Assembly (NCBI GenBank): GCA_964524295.1
Contig: CAZGCW010000049.1
Coordinates: 1 to 20,231 of the forward strand
Length of the DNA stretch: 20,231 nt
Direction of reading: 5' to 3'
Source of the DNA: UBA9926 sp964524295
GTDB lineage: Bacteria; Pseudomonadota; Gammaproteobacteria; Pseudomonadales; Azotimanducaceae
The notes beneath the pieces were generated by a model. It was not told the origin of the DNA. It searched no databases and saw only the letters and a program-made list of their open reading frames with translations. The position numbers were made by a program, and so were the translations under genes. Of the stretch, positions 12,585-20,231 are shown one piece after another (the first letter of the stretch is position 1; every line of letters begins with the position of its first letter).

Positions 12585-13553
12585 ATGCAGCACCTTGAAC
12601 CTATACTAGCCCTAAGAAAATGGCTGGCACACCAGATTATTGGTCAGGAGATCCTGGTGGACCGACTGCTGATAGCCTTGCTCTCAGATGGCCACCTCCT
12701 CGTTGAAGGTGCACCTGGACTGGCGAAAACAAAAGCGATAAAGACCCTGGCATCGGCCATCGAAGGTGACTTCCAGCGTATTCAGTTCACCCCCGACTTG
12801 CTCCCCTCAGATATAACGGGCACAGAAATCTATCGGGCCCAGGAAGGGACGTTCGTGTTCCAGGAAGGCCCTGTCTTTCATAATCTGATTCTTGCTGATG
12901 AAATTAACCGGGCCCCGGCAAAGGTCCAATCCGCCTTGCTCGAAGCCTTGGGGGAAAGACAAGTCAGTCATGGCCGGCAAACCATGGCTTTACCACCTTT
13001 GTTTTTAGTCATGGCAACCCAAAACCCGATTGAACAGGAGGGCACCTACCCTTTACCAGAAGCCCAACTCGATCGTTTCCTGATGCATGTCCAGATCGAC
13101 TATCCGGACGCGGCATCTGAACAATCTATTCTCCGGTTGGTGCGAGATGAAGCCAAAGAAAAGTTCTCTGAATCAACCCAGTCGCTCGAGCCTGTCACCC
13201 AACAGAACATATTTGCAGCACGTCAGGAAGTGCTGGCATTACACATGGAACCCGTCGTCGAAAATTACATCGTGCAGCTAACCATGGCTACCCGTAAACC
13301 AGAACTATTTGGCGAGGACCTGGCGAACTGGCTCGATTACGGCGCTTCACCCAGGGGAACCATCTCTCTTGACCTGTGTGCTCGGGCCCATGCTTACCTC
13401 AACGGCAAGGATTTTGTCAGCCCGGATGATGTCCAGGCTGTAGCGGCGGATGTATTTCGGCATCGCATTGTGGTTAGTTTCGAAGCCGAGGCCATGGGCA
13501 TTAATGCTGAAAAGGTCATGTTGGCGCTGCTAGACCGCGTGGCTACCGCCTGA
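12585..13553 (+). CDS. MoxR-family AAA+ ATPase of the Bat operon
   Basis: A cytoplasmic AAA+ chaperone of 322 residues, first gene of a six-gene Bat operon. Walker A is GAPGLAKT (Gly42-Thr49), Walker B is LILADE (101-106), sensor 1 is ATQNPIE with Asn147, and the MoxR hallmark EGTYPLPEAQLDRF follows. YGASPRGT is the sensor-2 region. MoxR proteins act with vWA-domain partners in assembling or activating protein complexes, and the downstream vWA genes are the natural clients. The ATG at 12585 has only a weak ribosome site, and the 367 bp upstream have no clear promoter. The DUF58 gene starts 10 bp after the stop. Confidence 0.96.
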   Translation: MQHLEPILALRKWLAHQIIGQEILVDRLLIALLSDGHLLVEGAPGLAKTKAIKTLASAIEGDFQRIQFTPDLLPSDITGTEIYRAQEGTFVFQEGPVFHNLILADEINRAPAKVQSALLEALGERQVSHGRQTMALPPLFLVMATQNPIEQEGTYPLPEAQLDRFLMHVQIDYPDAASEQSILRLVRDEAKEKFSESTQSLEPVTQQNIFAARQEVLALHMEPVVENYIVQLTMATRKPELFGEDLANWLDYGASPRGTISLDLCARAHAYLNGKDFVSPDDVQAVAADVFRHRIVVSFEAEAMGINAEKVMLALLDRVATA

Positions 13554-13563
13554 ACTGGCAACC

Positions 13564-14505
13564 ATGGTCGCCTTCAATCACCAAAGTCTCGGCCAGGGCC
13601 CCTTCACGCAGTTACGGGACCTGATTGACTTGCGTCATGAAGCAGCCAAGGTCGATCTAACGTCCTTAGCGAAGACGTCCAATCCTTTATCCGGTCAACT
13701 TCGATCAAAGTCCCAAGGCAGAGGGATCGACTTCGCCGAAGTTCGAGTCTATCAACCCGGAGATGACGTTCGGACTATTGACTGGCGGGTAACCGCTAGA
13801 ACCCAGGTCGCCCATACCAAACTATTTCAAGAAGAAAAAGAACGGCCTGTCCTGATTGTCGTTGATCAAGCTGCGCACATGTTTTTTGGTTCACGCATCC
13901 GTTTTAAATCCGTCGCCGCAGCGAGAATCGCTTCCTTATTGGCCTGGTCTAGCCTGGAACAAGGCGACCGTGTTGGCGGCATCGTATTCAGCGATGAGGC
14001 CCACCGGGAGATCAGACCGCGCCGAAGTCGACACTCTGTGCTGCGTTTAATTCATGAGATTGATCGGTTTAATCACCTACTGGAAGCAACTCAACCCGCG
14101 CGCACCACCGATGCGCTCGCCCAAGCCCTGATTAATGCCCGGCGAGTCTGTAAACACGGTAGTAGTATTATCATCGTCAGTGATTTTTCCAGCCTGGATG
14201 ACCAGGCCCTGCTTTATCTTCAGCAACTGGCAAGGTACAACGATGTGACTGGTATACAGGTTTCTGATCCGCTGGAGCAGCAATTACCTCCCCCTGACCG
14301 GTATACCATCACTGATGGAAAACGAAAACTACCCATCGATACCGCGGCAGCGTCTATACGAGAGGCCTACCAACATCGATATGAGGATCGCCAAGCGGAA
14401 TTAGCACAAATATTCGGACGCTTGAAGTGCCTGTTGATTTCAATGCAAACCACGGATGAAGTGGTCGCCGGCATTAATGCCAAGCGCCATCGGGGAAACC
14501 ACTAA
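13564..14505 (+). CDS. DUF58 protein with degenerate vWA domain
   Basis: A 313-residue DUF58 protein, the usual second gene of MoxR operons. The family core GRGIDFAEVRVYQPGDDVRTIDWRVTAR is at about residues 52-79. A vWA-like fold begins with LIVVDQAAHMFFGSR (97-111), where the metal-site pattern DxSxS has become Asp101-x-Ala-x-His. It is unlikely to bind metal in the normal way. GDRVGGIVFSD and SIIIVSDFSSLDDQ follow the vWA strand order. There is no membrane helix or signal, so it is cytoplasmic. It is probably a partner or adaptor between the MoxR ATPase and the membrane vWA proteins (inference). DUF4381 begins 1 base after the stop. Confidence 0.93.
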   Translation: MVAFNHQSLGQGPFTQLRDLIDLRHEAAKVDLTSLAKTSNPLSGQLRSKSQGRGIDFAEVRVYQPGDDVRTIDWRVTARTQVAHTKLFQEEKERPVLIVVDQAAHMFFGSRIRFKSVAAARIASLLAWSSLEQGDRVGGIVFSDEAHREIRPRRSRHSVLRLIHEIDRFNHLLEATQPARTTDALAQALINARRVCKHGSSIIIVSDFSSLDDQALLYLQQLARYNDVTGIQVSDPLEQQLPPPDRYTITDGKRKLPIDTAAASIREAYQHRYEDRQAELAQIFGRLKCLLISMQTTDEVVAGINAKRHRGNH

Positions 14506-14506
14506 C

Positions 14507-15034
14507 ATGGCCCAAGCAATGCCCCCACAAATGCCGGCTCAGGCAGACCCTCTGGCGCAGCTACGAGATATTCATCTGCCTGCGGAAATCAGCCTATGGC
14601 CTGCCCCGGGTTGGTGGATACTTGGTATTCTGCTGGTGGGCATGGTTGCCTGGGGCAGTTTCAGAATTCTAAATTCCTGGCGTGAAAACCGTTACCGGTC
14701 GATTGCCCGCAAGGAACTTGACCTCATTTACAGTGAATACCAAAACAACGCTGACTCCCGGGTGTTCCTGCGCGATCTCCAGTCACTATTAAAGCGGGTG
14801 GCCTTAAAAGCTTATCAGCGCGATAAAGTCGCCTCCCTGAATGGTGAGCTCTGGGTTGCTTTCCTGGATCGAAGCAGCGGTTCCAATGAATTTCGCATGG
14901 GTGCCGGGCAGGCGCTCATTGACTCAATCTATACCAAGGAGTTTGATGCCGATATTGACCAGTTACTTAACCTGGGCCATTACTGGATTAAAAAGCACAA
15001 AAAACTGGATGAACTGCCAGGGGGGGCTCCATGA
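14507..15034 (+). CDS. DUF4381 membrane protein of the Bat operon
   Basis: A 175-residue protein from the ATG at 14507, chosen because a GGGGA site lies about 11 bases upstream and the start follows the DUF58 stop by one base. A start 51 bases upstream would lie inside DUF58. The N-terminal stretch is Pro/Gln/Ala-rich, followed by the family opening DPLAQLRDIHLP and one membrane helix at about 36-55. A basic helical cytoplasmic part follows with LLKRVALKAYQRDKVASLNGELWVAFLD. DUF4381 proteins are found in MoxR/DUF58/vWA clusters, and their molecular role is unknown. The stop overlaps the next start by ATGA. Confidence 0.9.
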   Translation: MAQAMPPQMPAQADPLAQLRDIHLPAEISLWPAPGWWILGILLVGMVAWGSFRILNSWRENRYRSIARKELDLIYSEYQNNADSRVFLRDLQSLLKRVALKAYQRDKVASLNGELWVAFLDRSSGSNEFRMGAGQALIDSIYTKEFDADIDQLLNLGHYWIKKHKKLDELPGGAP

Positions 15035-16080
15035 TCGAGGTCATCTGGCCGTGGGCTTTCTGGATGTTACCCGTACCCTTGCTTTTCATGCTGCTTCGAC
15101 CCGCTCAGCAGCAGGACCCTGCGCTACGCATACCCTTCTTCAACCAAATCGAACACATGATGGTGCTGTCTAAAAAAGCCCATCACGGCCGATGGATCCG
15201 AAGAATCATCGCCCTAATCATCTGGATCTGCCTGGTGATAGCCGCCAGCCAACCCAGGTGGGTAGGTGAGCCCATAGAACTCCCACAAAGTGGCCGCGAT
15301 TTACTCCTGGCCGTCGATATCTCGGGCTCCATGGGAACTAAAGACATGCGCCTGGACCGGCAAATGGTTAGCCGTCTGGCAGCAGTAAAAAATGTGGTCG
15401 GTGATTTTGTAGCGCGTCGCAAAGGTGACCGTCTTGGTCTTATCCTATTCGGCTCACAGGCTTACCTGCAAACCCCCTTGACCTTCGACAGAGCGACTGT
15501 ACGCGCTCTTCTCGAGGAAACCCCATTAGGCATTGCCGGTGGTAAAACCGCTATCGGTGATGCCATTGGTCTGGCAGTCAAACGTCTGCTGGACCGCCCG
15601 TCAGAAAACCGGGTTCTTATTCTGCTCACCGATGGGGTCAATAATATCGGGGAGGTTGCCCCACTACAGGCTGCTAAACTTGCAGCTGACGAGGGCATTA
15701 GAATCTACACCGTGGGTTTCGGCGCAGACGAAATGGAAGTCCCTGGGCTACTTTTTAACCGAACAGTCAATCCTTCAGCGGAACTGGATACAGAATCCCT
15801 GACTAAGATCGCTGGCCTCACTGACGGCATCTATCAACGAGCCAGATCCACCGCAGAACTAACCGATATTTATGCAGCCCTTGATGCACTTGAGCCCATA
15901 GAAATCGAACAGGAAACCTTCAGGCCTGAGAAATCACTGTATTTCTGGCCACTCAGCATCGCACTCCTGCTGTCCTTTGGCCTGGCAGGCCAACACCTGT
16001 TCAACTACTATATCAGCCGGCTTAAATGGCCTCGCCAACCGTCAGGCAGCCCATCTATTAACGCAGGAAGCTCAAGCTAA
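15031..16080 (+). CDS. BatA-like vWA membrane protein
   Basis: A 349-residue inner-membrane protein. Two membrane helices near the N-terminus (about 8-22 and 57-72) are followed by a von Willebrand factor A domain and a C-terminal helix (about 307-330), giving a vWA domain held between membrane anchors as in BatA. The MIDAS is perfect: Asp96-x-Ser98-x-Ser100 in DISGSM, the TPLT segment near 149-152, and DGVNN at Asp201. Metal-dependent ligand binding is therefore expected. It overlaps DUF4381 by 4 bp (ATGA) and its TAA stop overlaps the next ATG by one base, so the three are translationally linked. Bat proteins were named for aerotolerance in Bacteroides; their exact role here is not known. 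Confidence 0.95.
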   Translation: MIEVIWPWAFWMLPVPLLFMLLRPAQQQDPALRIPFFNQIEHMMVLSKKAHHGRWIRRIIALIIWICLVIAASQPRWVGEPIELPQSGRDLLLAVDISGSMGTKDMRLDRQMVSRLAAVKNVVGDFVARRKGDRLGLILFGSQAYLQTPLTFDRATVRALLEETPLGIAGGKTAIGDAIGLAVKRLLDRPSENRVLILLTDGVNNIGEVAPLQAAKLAADEGIRIYTVGFGADEMEVPGLLFNRTVNPSAELDTESLTKIAGLTDGIYQRARSTAELTDIYAALDALEPIEIEQETFRPEKSLYFWPLSIALLLSFGLAGQHLFNYYISRLKWPRQPSGSPSINAGSSS

Positions 16081-17870
16081 TGAACGAACTGCTGGCAGAT
16101 TTCCATTTTCTAAGGCCTTATTGGCTTATCGCTTTGCTACCAGCATTATTCTTCATCGCCGGACTTTGGCAAAGACGAGCCAAAGGAACGACATGGGAGA
16201 AAGTAATCGACCCAGGCCTGATATCCCATCTACTAAGGCAACCTGATACCAGCCCAAGTGCCAACCCACTATACCTACTCAGTCTGGGCTGGCTGCTAGC
16301 AACCCTGGCTCTGGCCGGACCCGTGTGGGAGAAAGCACCTCAGCCTATTCTTGAAAAAGAAGATGCCCTGATGATTATTCTCGATCTCACCTGGTCCATG
16401 CATGCCTCTGATGCAGCGCCGACAAGGCTGATAAGCGCTCGCCGCAAGCTGACCGACCTGCTACGAACTCGCAAAGAAGGCGTGACCGGGCTCATTGTTT
16501 TTGCCGGCGATGCTCATACCGTAGCGCCTCTCACGGACGATACCAATACCATCGTATCCATGCTGCCCTCATTAACGCCCGAGATCATGCCCGCACCAGG
16601 CAGCCGACTTGCTCCGGCAATTGAACTAAGCCATACCCTATTCGCTGCAGCCGGTGTTTCTTCAGGGCGAATCCTGGTTTTAACAGACGAAATTCGTGAT
16701 CGCGCTGAGACAGCCAAGGTTGCCAACCTTATGAAAAATCAATTCCCCATCTCTATTCTGGCCATTGGCACACGTCTGGGCGCACCCATAACAACAGCGA
16801 CTGCCACCGAGGAGGGCGGGTATTTGAAGGACCCATCAGGCAACCTCATCATTCCCGAAGTTAATCTCGATGAACTGCTTGAGTTTGCCCAACTCATCAA
16901 TGCCCGCTTCTCGCAGCTCACGCTCAACGACGATGATCTTAACTATCTGCTCACTGGACCAACCGACCCGAGTGAGGCGATATTTAGAGAAGTAGAGCGA
17001 GACTTCGATCTATGGAAAGAAAGAGGCCCTTACCTGCTGCTATTTCTACTGCCCTTTGCGGCGGCTGCCTTCCGTCGCGGCTGGTTATGGATGCCCCTGT
17101 TGTTAATGATCACCCCTGTAGAAAGGGTTTATGCAGACTGGTGGCAGGATATCTGGCTGACCCAGGACCAACAGGGTAAACGGGCCTATGAGAACAACGA
17201 TCATGCTCAAGCAGCTCAGCTGTTTTCGGACCCGGCTTGGAAAGCAACCGCCGCCTATCGTAATGAAGACTACGCAACGGCATCGGCGCTATATGAACAT
17301 CATGAGCCCGAGCTAAACCGTTATAACCTTGGCAATGCATTAGCCAGGCAGGGGAAACTCAAACAAGCCATCGACTCCTATCAACAGGCCCTGGAGATCA
17401 ACCCGGACAATGAAGATGCCGCCTATAATAAGCAACTGATTGAAAAACTACTGCAACAGCAACAAGAACAAGAGCAACAGTCAGAGCAGAGCCAGGACTC
17501 CGATAATCAACAGAAAAATGAAAACCAAGACGCATCTGAACAGGGAAACGAGTCAGCGCAAGACCAACAAGACCCGTCTGAGCAAAGCGCGGGTAATGAA
17601 GACGAGCAACAGGATGAAGCTGAGCAACAGGAGGATACTGACCCATCAGAACAGAAAAGCGAACAAGAGCAAGCCGCAGAACAGGAAATGCAACAAGCCC
17701 TGGCCGAAGAAAATGAACTTAACGCCGAGGAAAAACAAGCCATGCAGCAATGGCTGCGTCGAGTACCCGATGACCCCGGTGGCCTGCTAAGGAGAAAGTT
17801 TGAAAGACAGTTTGAAGACCGGGTCCGGGAAGGAAAAATTACCAGAAAAGACTATGAAAGGAATTGGTGA
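16080..17870 (+). CDS. BatB-BatC-like fusion: vWA domain plus TPR protein
   Basis: A 596-residue inner-membrane protein that joins a BatB-like vWA half to a BatC-like TPR half. Membrane helices lie near 13-30, 64-80 and 316-345. The vWA MIDAS is Asp102-x-Thr104-x-Ser106 in DLTWSM, with the first Ser changed to Thr. TPR-like units follow (clearest at about 412-450, YNLGNALARQGKLKQAIDSYQQALEINP). A long Gln/Glu/Asp/Ser-rich linker runs from about 457 to 548, then a conserved end with WLRRVPDDPGGLLRRKFERQF. The linker looks disordered. The TPR half should lie in the periplasm or cytoplasm depending on helix count, and I cannot decide which. The start ATG overlaps the previous stop by one base, and BatD begins 6 bp after the end. 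Confidence 0.94.
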   Translation: MNELLADFHFLRPYWLIALLPALFFIAGLWQRRAKGTTWEKVIDPGLISHLLRQPDTSPSANPLYLLSLGWLLATLALAGPVWEKAPQPILEKEDALMIILDLTWSMHASDAAPTRLISARRKLTDLLRTRKEGVTGLIVFAGDAHTVAPLTDDTNTIVSMLPSLTPEIMPAPGSRLAPAIELSHTLFAAAGVSSGRILVLTDEIRDRAETAKVANLMKNQFPISILAIGTRLGAPITTATATEEGGYLKDPSGNLIIPEVNLDELLEFAQLINARFSQLTLNDDDLNYLLTGPTDPSEAIFREVERDFDLWKERGPYLLLFLLPFAAAAFRRGWLWMPLLLMITPVERVYADWWQDIWLTQDQQGKRAYENNDHAQAAQLFSDPAWKATAAYRNEDYATASALYEHHEPELNRYNLGNALARQGKLKQAIDSYQQALEINPDNEDAAYNKQLIEKLLQQQQEQEQQSEQSQDSDNQQKNENQDASEQGNESAQDQQDPSEQSAGNEDEQQDEAEQQEDTDPSEQKSEQEQAAEQEMQQALAEENELNAEEKQAMQQWLRRVPDDPGGLLRRKFERQFEDRVREGKITRKDYERNW

Positions 17871-17876
17871 TCTATT

Positions 17877-19538
17877 ATGAAACCACTTAGCTGGATTTTA
17901 ATTTATCTCATTCTGGCCGCCAGCCCAGTGCAGGCGACCATTACCGCGACCGTGGACAGAAACCAGATTTCTGAGTTTGATCTACTAAACCTAACTATCC
18001 GTAGCAGTGACGCCCAAGCCGGGCAGCCCGATTTTTCAGCGCTGGAGAAAGATTTCGATATCGTCAGTAGCCAAAACCTGAAAAACTCATCCTACAGCTT
18101 TATTAACGGCCAACAGACCAACCGCGCCTACATCGATTACATCCTCAAGCTAAGGCCTAAACGCACGGGTAACCTTGAAATACCTGGCCTGACCATCAAC
18201 AACGAAACGACCCAACCGATCCCTATTCGCGTCATAGAACAGACCCATGCCATGCGCCAGAAAATGCAGGAGGTGCTCTTTTTTGAAACAGAACTAGATT
18301 CTGCTACCACCTATGTACAGGCGCAGATCATTTACTCAGTCCGACTATATTATTCAGAATCAATCTCCGGCGATTTCCCCGCCGCACCAGATCTGGAAGA
18401 TGCCGTCGTCGAAATTCTGGAAGAAGAAAAACGTTATGAAACGATCCTTAACAATCGCCGCTTTTATGTGCTTGAGAAACGGTATGCCATTTTCCCGCAG
18501 AAAAGTGGACCTTTGCTATTACCCAAGGAAAGCTTCATAGGAACCCGGGGTCGAGGTGGATTATTTTCAGCAAGGCAAAGAGTCAGCGCTGTCTCCACAG
18601 GCCATACCATCCAGGTAAAGCCGGTTCCACCGGCTTTTACGGGTGAACATTGGCTACCTGGGAAAAACCTGATTGCGCAAAGTACACTCAACCTTCCTGA
18701 CGCGGGTATCCGGGTTGGCGAACCGCTGAACCAAGTCATCAGTGTATCCATGGAGGGTGTCTCTGGCGTACTGTTACCCGACATCAAGCTCGAGGAGCTT
18801 GCCGGAGCGAAAATATACGTTGATCAACCTGTCGTTGAAGATACCGAATCGAGTAACGGCATCAGCGCGTTAAATCGTACCACCGTCGGCATTGTACCCA
18901 CTCAAGCGGGCGCTTTGACTTTACCTGAAATCCGCATACCCTGGTGGAACATCGAGCTCGATCGACAGGAAACGGCCGTTATCTCAGGACAAACCATTGC
19001 CGTTAAACCCTTGGATACCCCGAAGCCCACTCCACCAACTAGACCGGAAGAAGTCGTACCGCCAGAGACCTCAGTTGCTACGGACATCGAGACCGGCCCG
19101 GGGACCTGGAAATGGCTCAGTGTGGCGCTGTTGGCTGCGTGGCTACTGACTTTACTAGGCTGGTATCTCAGCCGCAAAAATCAAGGTCAAACGCTCTCTA
19201 CCCCATCCGACTCAAACCAGGCAAAACAGGCCAAGACCGATACCAGGTTATTATTCAGCGCTTGCCAGACCAACGATGCGGAGCTCGCCCACACACTGCT
19301 CCTGCGCTGGCTTCGCAGCGAATTTCCTGAACATCAGTCGGCAACGACACTGGCAGCAACTCAACCCGCCTTCGGCGCAGCATTTGTTCCTCTGGAAAAA
19401 GCAGTGTACTCGGGTAACACAGCAAGCTGGCAGGGCCAGGCATTAATGCAAGCGATAAAAGACCTGCCTCCAGGCAAGGACAAAGCCATGCCGGGCTCAC
19501 ACCCTTACCTGGAGAAAACGATTAATCCGGGGCTATAA
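17877..19538 (+). CDS. BatD-like protein (oxygen tolerance domain)
   Basis: The 553-residue last gene of the operon. A signal peptide (1-20) ends in VQA. A large extracytoplasmic beta-rich part follows with the family opening TITATVDRNQISEFDLLNLTIRS and the IDYILKLRPKRTGNLEIPGLTIN segment. One membrane helix is at about 410-432 and a short cytoplasmic helical tail ends the protein. BatD is thought to complex with BatA/B through its exported domain. The spacing of 6 bp after the vWA-TPR gene indicates co-translation. The stop lies 6 bp from the convergent pepN stop, so there is no room for a standard terminator between them. Confidence 0.92.
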   Translation: MKPLSWILIYLILAASPVQATITATVDRNQISEFDLLNLTIRSSDAQAGQPDFSALEKDFDIVSSQNLKNSSYSFINGQQTNRAYIDYILKLRPKRTGNLEIPGLTINNETTQPIPIRVIEQTHAMRQKMQEVLFFETELDSATTYVQAQIIYSVRLYYSESISGDFPAAPDLEDAVVEILEEEKRYETILNNRRFYVLEKRYAIFPQKSGPLLLPKESFIGTRGRGGLFSARQRVSAVSTGHTIQVKPVPPAFTGEHWLPGKNLIAQSTLNLPDAGIRVGEPLNQVISVSMEGVSGVLLPDIKLEELAGAKIYVDQPVVEDTESSNGISALNRTTVGIVPTQAGALTLPEIRIPWWNIELDRQETAVISGQTIAVKPLDTPKPTPPTRPEEVVPPETSVATDIETGPGTWKWLSVALLAAWLLTLLGWYLSRKNQGQTLSTPSDSNQAKQAKTDTRLLFSACQTNDAELAHTLLLRWLRSEFPEHQSATTLAATQPAFGAAFVPLEKAVYSGNTASWQGQALMQAIKDLPPGKDKAMPGSHPYLEKTINPGL

Positions 19539-19544
19539 ACATCT

Positions 19545-20231
19545 CTATAGACTCTTCGAAACCACTTCGAAAACATCTTTTGACAGATCCCCAGAATCCA
19601 GTATTTTCTGCAGCTGGGCTTTAATCAACTGCTGCCGAACCTGATCCAGCTTGCGCCAGCGAGTCAGCGGCGTCAGTATCCGCGCGGCAATCTGAGGATT
19701 AAAACTATCCAGCTCGATCACACAATCTGCGAGGAAGCCATAACCAGAGCCATCGATCTGATGGAAATTCACCGTATTCTGGCTGGTAAAGGACGTAATC
19801 AACGAACGCATTCGGTTGGGGTTTTTCAGGTCAAAAGCGGGATGTTGCATCAGTGCTTTAACCCGCTGCAATGCGCCTGGCAGCGGACAAATGGCCTGGA
19901 TAGCAAACCACTGGTCGATCACCAGCGCTTCATCCGTCCATCGATCATAGAATTCTGACAAGGCCTTAGACTTAACTGCCTGTGCCGCCGCGCTACCGGA
20001 ATTCACCAATGCCCGAATGGCAGCACTGGTGTCCGTCATATTGGTTGCCGTATTGAACTGAGTTTCACACAGCACGACCTGATCTGTATCATCAGTCTTC
20101 ATCAAGTAACTCAGGGCAACATTTCGTAACAGTCGACTTGCTATTGCAGCTGCGCTCGCCACATACTCGCCGGATCCCTGGTTCAAGTTGTAAACCCGAA
20201 GCAGAGCCGCCTTCTGGGAAGTAGCGATCAC
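19545..20231 (-). CDS. pepN: Aminopeptidase N, C-terminal part (runs off the window)
   Basis: The last 228 residues of a gammaproteobacterial M1 aminopeptidase N. The catalytic HEXXH region lies beyond the window edge, so the start and the active site are not visible. The visible part is the helical C-terminal domain, matching E. coli PepN through TLRN-like LLRNVALSYL, FNTATNMTDTSAAIRALV, DRWTDEALVIDQWFAIQA, NPNRMRSLI, DGSGYGFLAD and FNPQIAARILTPLTRW. The product is a zinc exopeptidase with broad N-terminal specificity in the cytoplasm. It is convergent with batD. Confidence 0.97.
   Translation of the reverse strand: MIATSQKAALLRVYNLNQGSGEYVASAAAIASRLLRNVALSYLMKTDDTDQVVLCETQFNTATNMTDTSAAIRALVNSGSAAAQAVKSKALSEFYDRWTDEALVIDQWFAIQAICPLPGALQRVKALMQHPAFDLKNPNRMRSLITSFTSQNTVNFHQIDGSGYGFLADCVIELDSFNPQIAARILTPLTRWRKLDQVRQQLIKAQLQKILDSGDLSKDVFEVVSKSL

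Noticed and set aside
19554..19575. Tandem 11-bp TTCGAA-containing repeat at the end of pepN
   Set aside because: Two imperfect copies lie within conserved coding sequence and are explained by codon choice.

Overview
The window reads as chromosomal DNA of a gammaproteobacterium, probably in the Pseudomonadales/Oceanospirillales/Cellvibrionales range. LexA, TopA, TatD, AmtB and the PepN tail all look like clear gammaproteobacterial orthologues. The grouping lexA / topA / universal stress protein / soluble lytic transglycosylase recalls the Pseudomonas chromosome, but two genes I would expect from that comparison are missing: sulA after lexA, and fadBA near topA. There are no rRNA, tRNA, IS, phage or CRISPR features. 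A run of ten N at 8073-8082 inside tatD marks an assembly join.

Region 1 (1-5150) holds a secreted, SPOR-like hypothetical protein (minus) divergent from lexA (plus). Between them is a clear LexA-controlled promoter with two near-consensus SOS boxes. lexA runs convergently into topA, and their stop codons overlap by 4 bp. Beyond topA is a small membrane-anchored protein of unknown function.

Region 2 (5151-8878) is a plus-strand run: a UspA-class stress protein, a soluble lytic murein transglycosylase with an unusual 9-bp tandem repeat coding for Thr-Leu-Lys, the TatD nuclease, and a small glutaredoxin-like protein that overlaps tatD by ATGA.

Region 3 (9003-12217) has an SMP-30/gluconolactonase-family protein coupled by a GTGA overlap to a D-alanine-D-alanine ligase-family ATP-grasp enzyme. 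These converge on a minus-strand amtB ammonium channel that has no glnK beside it.

Region 4 (12585-19538) is a complete six-gene MoxR/Bat (aerotolerance-type) operon: MoxR AAA+ ATPase, DUF58, DUF4381, a BatA-like vWA protein, a BatB-BatC-like vWA+TPR fusion and BatD. The genes are packed with 1-4 bp overlaps or gaps of 1-10 bp. The likely picture is a cytoplasmic MoxR chaperone acting on vWA/TPR/BatD proteins anchored in the inner membrane. The window ends inside pepN (minus strand), which converges on batD with 6 bp between the stops.

Most of the content is core metabolism and housekeeping, and I found no convincing wholly new system. The points most worth a second look are the cluster of short in-phase tandem repeats (12 bp, 14 bp, 9 bp and 13 bp at four separate places), the graded loss of MIDAS residues across the three vWA-type proteins of the Bat operon, the SMP-30-Ddl pair in which the Ddl lacks the first catalytic glutamate, and the layout of the lexA promoter.
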